This document shows positions 5,600 to 9,141 of a stretch of 9,141 nucleotides of DNA, one piece after another. Position 1 is the stretch's first letter. Every line of letters starts with the position of its first letter. This DNA comes from Chloroflexota bacterium. GTDB taxonomy: Bacteria; Chloroflexota; Chloroflexia; Thermomicrobiales; UBA6265. Both the position numbers and the translations under genes were made by a program. The notes under the pieces are model-generated. The model saw only the letters and a program-made list of their open reading frames with translations. It did no database searches and had not been told where the DNA came from. The stretch spans positions 1-9,141 of the forward strand of contig JAFAEA010000104.1 of the NCBI GenBank assembly GCA_023424355.1. The letters are read 5' to 3'.

Positions 5600-6574
5600 G
5601 TGGCGAGCACTGCTACACCACTACGGCCTGAAGGCAGGCCCCCGCTAGATTTGACAGGCAAAAAGAGCCGGCAGCGATCTGAGGAGATCATTCGCTACCT
5701 GCTCATTACGTGTGCATTGCTCACCGTACTCACCACCGTTGGAATCGTTTTGGTTCTTCTGGTTGAGGCTGTGCAATTCTTCCGGGACATTCCGATTTCG
5801 GAATTCCTCTTCGGCACCACATGGACCGCGTTGTTCTCTGGAGAGCAGCAGAAGTTCGGTGTGATTCCGTTGGTGATGGGTACGCTGATGACCTCGCTGG
5901 TGGCTGCGTTGCTCGCATTGCCACTGGGTTTGGCCGCTGCGATCTATCTCAGCGAGTTCGCCAGCGAACGGGCCCGTTCAATCCTCAAGCCTATTCTCGA
6001 AATCCTCGCCGGTGTGCCAACCATCGTATATGGCTTCTTCGCCCTTACGTTCATCACACCGTATTTGCTTGAGCCCATCTTCCCGAAGATCGGCACCTTC
6101 AACGGTCTCTCGGCCGGTATCGCTATCGGTATCATGGCCATGCCAACCGTTGCATCCCTCTCCGAAGATGCCATTCGCTCGGTCCCGCGCAGCTTGCGTG
6201 AGGCCGCGTATGGACTCGGCGCCACCAAGTTTGAAACCACCGTTCGTGTGGTATTGCCGGCTGCTATTTCCGGTGTGGTGGCATCCTTCATCCTCGCCAT
6301 TTCACGAGCTGTTGGCGAAACCATGATCGTGGCCGTGGCTGCTGGTCAGGCACCTGCAGGCCAGTCTGGTGGTAGCAACAGCGTGTTTGATCTTCAGCAC
6401 AGCATGCAAACCATGACGGGATTTATTGCCTACACCTTTAGTAGCGACGTCGCTCGCGGTACCACCGCGTTCTACTCGCTCTTCGGTGTCGGTTTGCTGT
6501 TGTTCATCATGACCCTGGTAATGAATATGTTCAGCCAGTGGGTCACCAATCGATTCCGGGAGGAGTACGAATGA
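5600..6574 (+). CDS. pstC: Phosphate ABC transporter permease PstC
   Basis: A 324-residue inner-membrane subunit that forms the phosphate channel with PstA. The start is GTG at 5600, preceded by GGAGG with a 6-base spacer; no better ATG lies nearby. A charged cytoplasmic N-terminus (to about 30, KKSRQRSEEIIR) is followed by hydrophobic segments at about 32-57, 92-118, 134-158, 170-187, 222-248 and 290-312, the usual six. The MetI-like permease EAA loop that docks on the ATPase is visible as LREAAYGLGATKFETTVRVVLPAA (199-222). LEILAGVPTIVYGFFAL (133-149) is a typical PstC signature. The stop overlaps the pstA start as ATGA (6571-6574), indicating translational coupling and equal amounts of the two permeases. 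Confidence 0.96.
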   Translation: MASTATPLRPEGRPPLDLTGKKSRQRSEEIIRYLLITCALLTVLTTVGIVLVLLVEAVQFFRDIPISEFLFGTTWTALFSGEQQKFGVIPLVMGTLMTSLVAALLALPLGLAAAIYLSEFASERARSILKPILEILAGVPTIVYGFFALTFITPYLLEPIFPKIGTFNGLSAGIAIGIMAMPTVASLSEDAIRSVPRSLREAAYGLGATKFETTVRVVLPAAISGVVASFILAISRAVGETMIVAVAAGQAPAGQSGGSNSVFDLQHSMQTMTGFIAYTFSSDVARGTTAFYSLFGVGLLLFIMTLVMNMFSQWVTNRFREEYE

Positions 6575-7479
6575 TCGAGCAAACCACCACCCCGGGCGTG
6601 GGTGTTGCATCCGGAAACTTCTCTCCGCGAGTTGGTGCCCGTCAAACCATTGGCCGCGTTTGGAGATTCATCTTCCTTGGCGCCACCTGTCTCGCTATCG
6701 TTCTACTGCTCATGCTGCTGTACTCGATTGTGGAACCAGGCTGGAGCTGGCTGAGCTGGAACCTCATTACCAACCCGCCATCCCGTAATCCGGAAATAGC
6801 CGGTATGAATCCGGCCATCTGGGGATCGATCTGGATCGTGTTGGGCTCCGGTATTGTTGCGTTCGTGATGGGCCTCGGCACCGCCATCTACCTGGAAGAA
6901 TATGCAGGTCGTGGCAAGTTCATGGATTTCATTCACATGAACATTTCGAACCTCGCCGGTGTGCCTTCTATCGTCTACGGTCTGCTCGGTCTCGTGCTCT
7001 TTGTCGAGTGGATGAACATGGGCCGCTCGTTGATCGCCGGCGCCTTCACCATGGCACTGTTGATCCTCCCGGTGGTGGTTATCTCCTCTCGCGAGGCGAT
7101 CCGAGCCGTGCCTTCCAGTCTCCGAGAAGCAAGTTACGGACTGGGTGCAACTCGATGGCAAACGGTGAAGAATCACGTTCTTCCCGCCGCCTTCCCGGGT
7201 ATTCTCACCGGAATCATCCTCGCCATGAGCCGCGCCATCGGCGAAACCGCACCGCTCCTCGTGGTGGGTGGTGCCAGTCAGGTGCTCTGGCGACCAGACA
7301 GCCCATTCTCCACTTTCATGGTGATGCCGCTCCAGATTTACAACTGGACCGGTCGCCCGCAGAAAGAATTCGAACATCTCGCGGCTGCAGCCATCATCGT
7401 GCTCATGGTGATCCTGCTGCTCATGAACTCTCTGGCAATCGGACTTCGACAGCATTTCAGTAAGAAAGCACGGTGGTAA
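6571..7479 (+). CDS. pstA: Phosphate ABC transporter permease PstA
   Basis: A 302-residue permease, partner of PstC. I chose the ATG at 6571, inside the pstC stop, because GGGAGGAG lies 5 bases upstream; an in-frame start at 6538 would add 11 residues read from pstC's end. Hydrophobic segments lie at about 33-53, 84-106, 126-146, 153-172, 208-232 and 270-292. The EAA loop reads LREASYGLGATRWQTVKNHVLPAA (184-207) and ISNLAGVPSIVYGLLGL (125-141) matches the paralogous stretch in PstC, as expected of the pair. AIGETAPLLVVGGA (222-235) is a typical PstA signature. The TAA is followed 45 bp later by the preferred pstB start, or 3 bp later by an alternative ATG. Confidence 0.96.
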   Translation: MIEQTTTPGVGVASGNFSPRVGARQTIGRVWRFIFLGATCLAIVLLLMLLYSIVEPGWSWLSWNLITNPPSRNPEIAGMNPAIWGSIWIVLGSGIVAFVMGLGTAIYLEEYAGRGKFMDFIHMNISNLAGVPSIVYGLLGLVLFVEWMNMGRSLIAGAFTMALLILPVVVISSREAIRAVPSSLREASYGLGATRWQTVKNHVLPAAFPGILTGIILAMSRAIGETAPLLVVGGASQVLWRPDSPFSTFMVMPLQIYNWTGRPQKEFEHLAAAAIIVLMVILLLMNSLAIGLRQHFSKKARW

Positions 7480-7513
7480 CCCATGACAACTGCAACGCGT
7501 TCACTCAACGGCC

Positions 7514-7518
7514 AGGAG
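7514..7518 (+). promoter_or_regulatory. Shine-Dalgarno that favours the internal pstB start
   Basis: AGGAG six bases before the ATG at 7525. The earlier in-frame ATG at 7483 has only a weak purine-poor context (GGTGGTAACCC) upstream, 3 bp after the pstA stop. This makes 7525 the better start, although translational coupling from pstA could still use 7483. Confidence 0.6.
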
Positions 7519-7524
7519 ACAACA

Positions 7525-8394
7525 ATGCAATCTGGATCCGCTCATCTCGAATCCACCCGCGAAGCTTCAGTCAAGATTCCGGGGATCAGCGTAGACGCAT
7601 TTCAAAACGATGAAGTTTCGCGTGCCAAGAACAACGCGGTGCTGGAGCTCAACAACCTCAACGTCTTTTACGGTGATTTCCACGCTGTACAGGGCGTTGA
7701 CCTCAAGATCCCGGAAAAGGCCATCACTGCTTTCATCGGTCCATCTGGTTGCGGTAAATCCACCGTACTCCGCTGCATTAACCGCATGAACGATCTCATT
7801 CCATCGGCCCGCGTGGAGGGCGAAATTCTCTACCACGGTGAGAATGTGAATGCCCGCAATGTGGATCCGGTGGAAGTCCGCCGTCGAATTGGTATGGTGT
7901 TCCAGCGCCCGAATCCGTTCCCGAAGAGCATCTACGAGAACGTCGCCTGGGGAGCCCGCATCAACGGCTACAAGGGCAACTTCGATGAGTTGGTCGAAGC
8001 ATCGCTCACGCGGGCTGCTTTGTGGGACGAAGTGAAGGACAAGCTGAAGGAGAGCGGACTCAGCCTCTCTGGTGGTCAGCAACAGCGACTCTGCATCGCT
8101 CGCGCACTCGCCACCAATCCCGATGTGATTCTCTTGGATGAGCCGGCTTCCGCGCTGGATCCGATCTCTACCCTTAAGATCGAAGAGCTTCTCCGCGAAC
8201 TGGAATCCGAATACACCATCGTCATCGTGACCCACAACATGCAGCAGGCTGCCCGTGTGAGCGATCAGACCGTGTTCTACTCGCTCAACGAGAACCGCCA
8301 GGGAATCCTGGTGGAAGCAGGACCAACCCAGAAGATGTTCACCAATCCGGATGATCCGCGCACCGAAGGTTACATTTCCGGTCGCTTCGGGTAG
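7525..8394 (+). CDS. pstB: Phosphate ABC transporter ATP-binding protein PstB
   Basis: A 289-residue ATPase that drives phosphate import through PstCA from the cytoplasmic side. Using the start at 7525: Walker A GPSGCGKST (72-80), Q-loop Gln127 in VFQRPNPFPKSIYENVAWG, signature LSGGQQQRL (181-189), Walker B VILLDEPASALDP (201-213) and H-loop His237 in VTHNMQQAARVSD. QRPNPFP.SIYENVA and INRMNDL are hallmarks of PstB among ABC ATPases. The conserved domain begins only at about residue 39 (VLELNNLNVFYGDFHAVQGV), so there is a polar N-terminal leader of about 38 residues (52 with the alternative ATG at 7483) that is longer than in many PstB proteins of 250-260 residues. Neighbours pstA and phoU confirm the assignment. 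Confidence 0.95.
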   Translation: MQSGSAHLESTREASVKIPGISVDAFQNDEVSRAKNNAVLELNNLNVFYGDFHAVQGVDLKIPEKAITAFIGPSGCGKSTVLRCINRMNDLIPSARVEGEILYHGENVNARNVDPVEVRRRIGMVFQRPNPFPKSIYENVAWGARINGYKGNFDELVEASLTRAALWDEVKDKLKESGLSLSGGQQQRLCIARALATNPDVILLDEPASALDPISTLKIEELLRELESEYTIVIVTHNMQQAARVSDQTVFYSLNENRQGILVEAGPTQKMFTNPDDPRTEGYISGRFG

Positions 8395-8447
8395 TATTAA
8401 CAGTTCGAAGTTGTTGTTTGTCCTGAATTGAGAATATGAGGTTGTTG
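8395..8447 (+). other. Short pstB-phoU spacer with the phoU ribosome-binding site
   Basis: 53 bp. A single TTAACA lies at 8397-8402, without the 22-bp-spaced partners seen upstream of the regulator, so I do not call it a Pho box. GAGG (8438-8441) lies 6 bases before the preferred phoU ATG at 8448. Another in-frame ATG at 8436 overlaps this Shine-Dalgarno and is less likely. No terminator is visible, consistent with phoU being in the operon. Confidence 0.5.
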
Positions 8448-9141
8448 ATGTCAACTAGATCAAATTACGATCAACAATTGCAGGAGCAGCGTGATCGCGT
8501 TGTGACCATGGCAAGCATGGTTGACAAGGCAATTGCGCGTGCGCTGGAAGCCTTGCGTCTCCAGAATGTCGCTTTGGCTGACGAAGTTCAGCGTAGTGAC
8601 AATGCCATCAATCGGCTGCATAGAGCGGGTGAGGAGAAGGCCATCGAGCTGATCACCCTGCAGGCCCCGGTTGGTATCGATGTGCGTCGGCTGGCAAGCA
8701 GCCTCGCGCTATTCTCGAATCTTGAGCGTATGGGCGATTATGCTGCCGGTATCGCCAAGATCGTGGTCGAAGGCTCCGATGACGAGCTGCTCAAGCCACT
8801 GGTAGACATCCCTCGCATGGGTGTGATTGCCCGCGAAATGCTGGATGCCGCGATCCTCGCATACATCAATGACGATATTGAGGCCGCTCGAACAGTCGCT
8901 CAAAGGGATGACGAGCTGGACTTCCTGTACGATGGCATCGTCGCAGAACTCATGGATTTCATGACAGACGACAGCTCGACGGTAAAGCGAGCCACCCATC
9001 TTCTATGGATTGCCCACAACCTCGAGCGAATCGGCGATCGTGTCACCAACATCTGCGAACGGGTGGTGTACATCGTGACCGGTGAGTTCGAAGAACTCGA
9101 TACCGTTCGCCAATCTCACTTTCCATTCTCCTCCAATGGTG
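8448..9141 (+). CDS. phoU: Phosphate signalling protein PhoU, cut by the right edge
   Basis: 231 codons are visible with no stop before the window ends; PhoU proteins are usually about 215-240 residues, so only a few C-terminal residues should be missing. The protein is all-helical by composition and shows the two-fold PhoU repeat: NLERMGDYAAGIAKIV (91-106) and NLERIGDRVTNICERVVYIVTGE (191-213), each with the E-x-x-G-D metal-binding pattern. PhoU is a cytoplasmic dimer that damps Pho signalling by contacting the Pst transporter and, in bacteria that have it, the PhoR kinase. The start at 8448 (MSTRSNYDQQLQEQ) is set by GAGG 6 bases upstream. As the last gene after pstSCAB it matches the classical gene order; its partner kinase is not in this window. 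Confidence 0.94.
   Translation, partial: MSTRSNYDQQLQEQRDRVVTMASMVDKAIARALEALRLQNVALADEVQRSDNAINRLHRAGEEKAIELITLQAPVGIDVRRLASSLALFSNLERMGDYAAGIAKIVVEGSDDELLKPLVDIPRMGVIAREMLDAAILAYINDDIEAARTVAQRDDELDFLYDGIVAELMDFMTDDSSTVKRATHLLWIAHNLERIGDRVTNICERVVYIVTGEFEELDTVRQSHFPFSSNG

Noticed and set aside
8397..8402. Single TTAACA after pstB as a Pho box for phoU.
   Set aside because: No second copy at 11 or 22 bp is present; one 6-base match in AT-richer sequence is expected by chance.
7567..8454. A 295-codon open frame on the minus strand opposite pstB.
   Set aside because: PstB on the plus strand has every ABC ATPase motif; the antisense translation shows no domain, and its frame mirrors codon bias.

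Overview
The window is an ordinary-looking chromosomal stretch of a moderately GC-rich bacterium. Its core is a phosphate-starvation (Pho) locus: an OmpR/PhoB-type response regulator followed on the same strand by pstS, pstC, pstA, pstB and a phoU that runs off the right edge. Several traits suggest a Chloroflexota bacterium, perhaps of the Thermomicrobia: the EF-G-like protein with an 'FSHGGAG' P-loop context, a Tat-like signal on a PstS without a lipobox, and Ser/Pro/Thr-rich protein tails such as 'EASPEASPAS' and 'STPVATPATN'. This placement is inference from residue patterns, not a search result.

Left part, minus strand (1-2105): coaX (type III pantothenate kinase) is followed downstream by an EF-G-like translational GTPase paralogue cut by the left edge after 402 codons. 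Its G1 Lys is Arg, its G3 motif reads DTPD instead of DTPG, and the His that normally follows is Phe, so normal GTP hydrolysis is doubtful. A 50-bp gap separates coaX from the divergent plus-strand genes.

Centre, plus strand (2156-4399): a membrane-anchored S41 (CtpA-type) serine protease with a PDZ domain, then a 126-bp gap, then the response regulator. The gap holds the best regulatory signal of the window: three identical TTAACAT boxes starting exactly 22 bp apart (3433, 3455, 3477), that is two 11-bp Pho-box periods. The first box overlaps the protease stop codon. A possible -10 (TAGCAT) and a perfect 14-bp palindrome follow before the regulator's Shine-Dalgarno sequence.

Right part, plus strand (4477-9141): pstS, then a strong 15-bp-stem hairpin, then pstC and pstA (4-base ATGA overlap), pstB and phoU, closely spaced. 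PstS would capture phosphate outside the membrane, PstC and PstA form the channel, PstB energises it, and PhoU links transporter state to Pho signalling. A parsimonious model is one transcript from the TTAACAT promoter covering regulator-pstSCAB-phoU, with the hairpin after pstS allowing more PstS than membrane components. No PhoR-type histidine kinase is present in the window. No CRISPR array, rRNA, tRNA, insertion sequence or prophage was seen, and I found no sign of a wholly new multigene system; the points worth a second look are the degenerate GTPase and the 22-bp-phased boxes.
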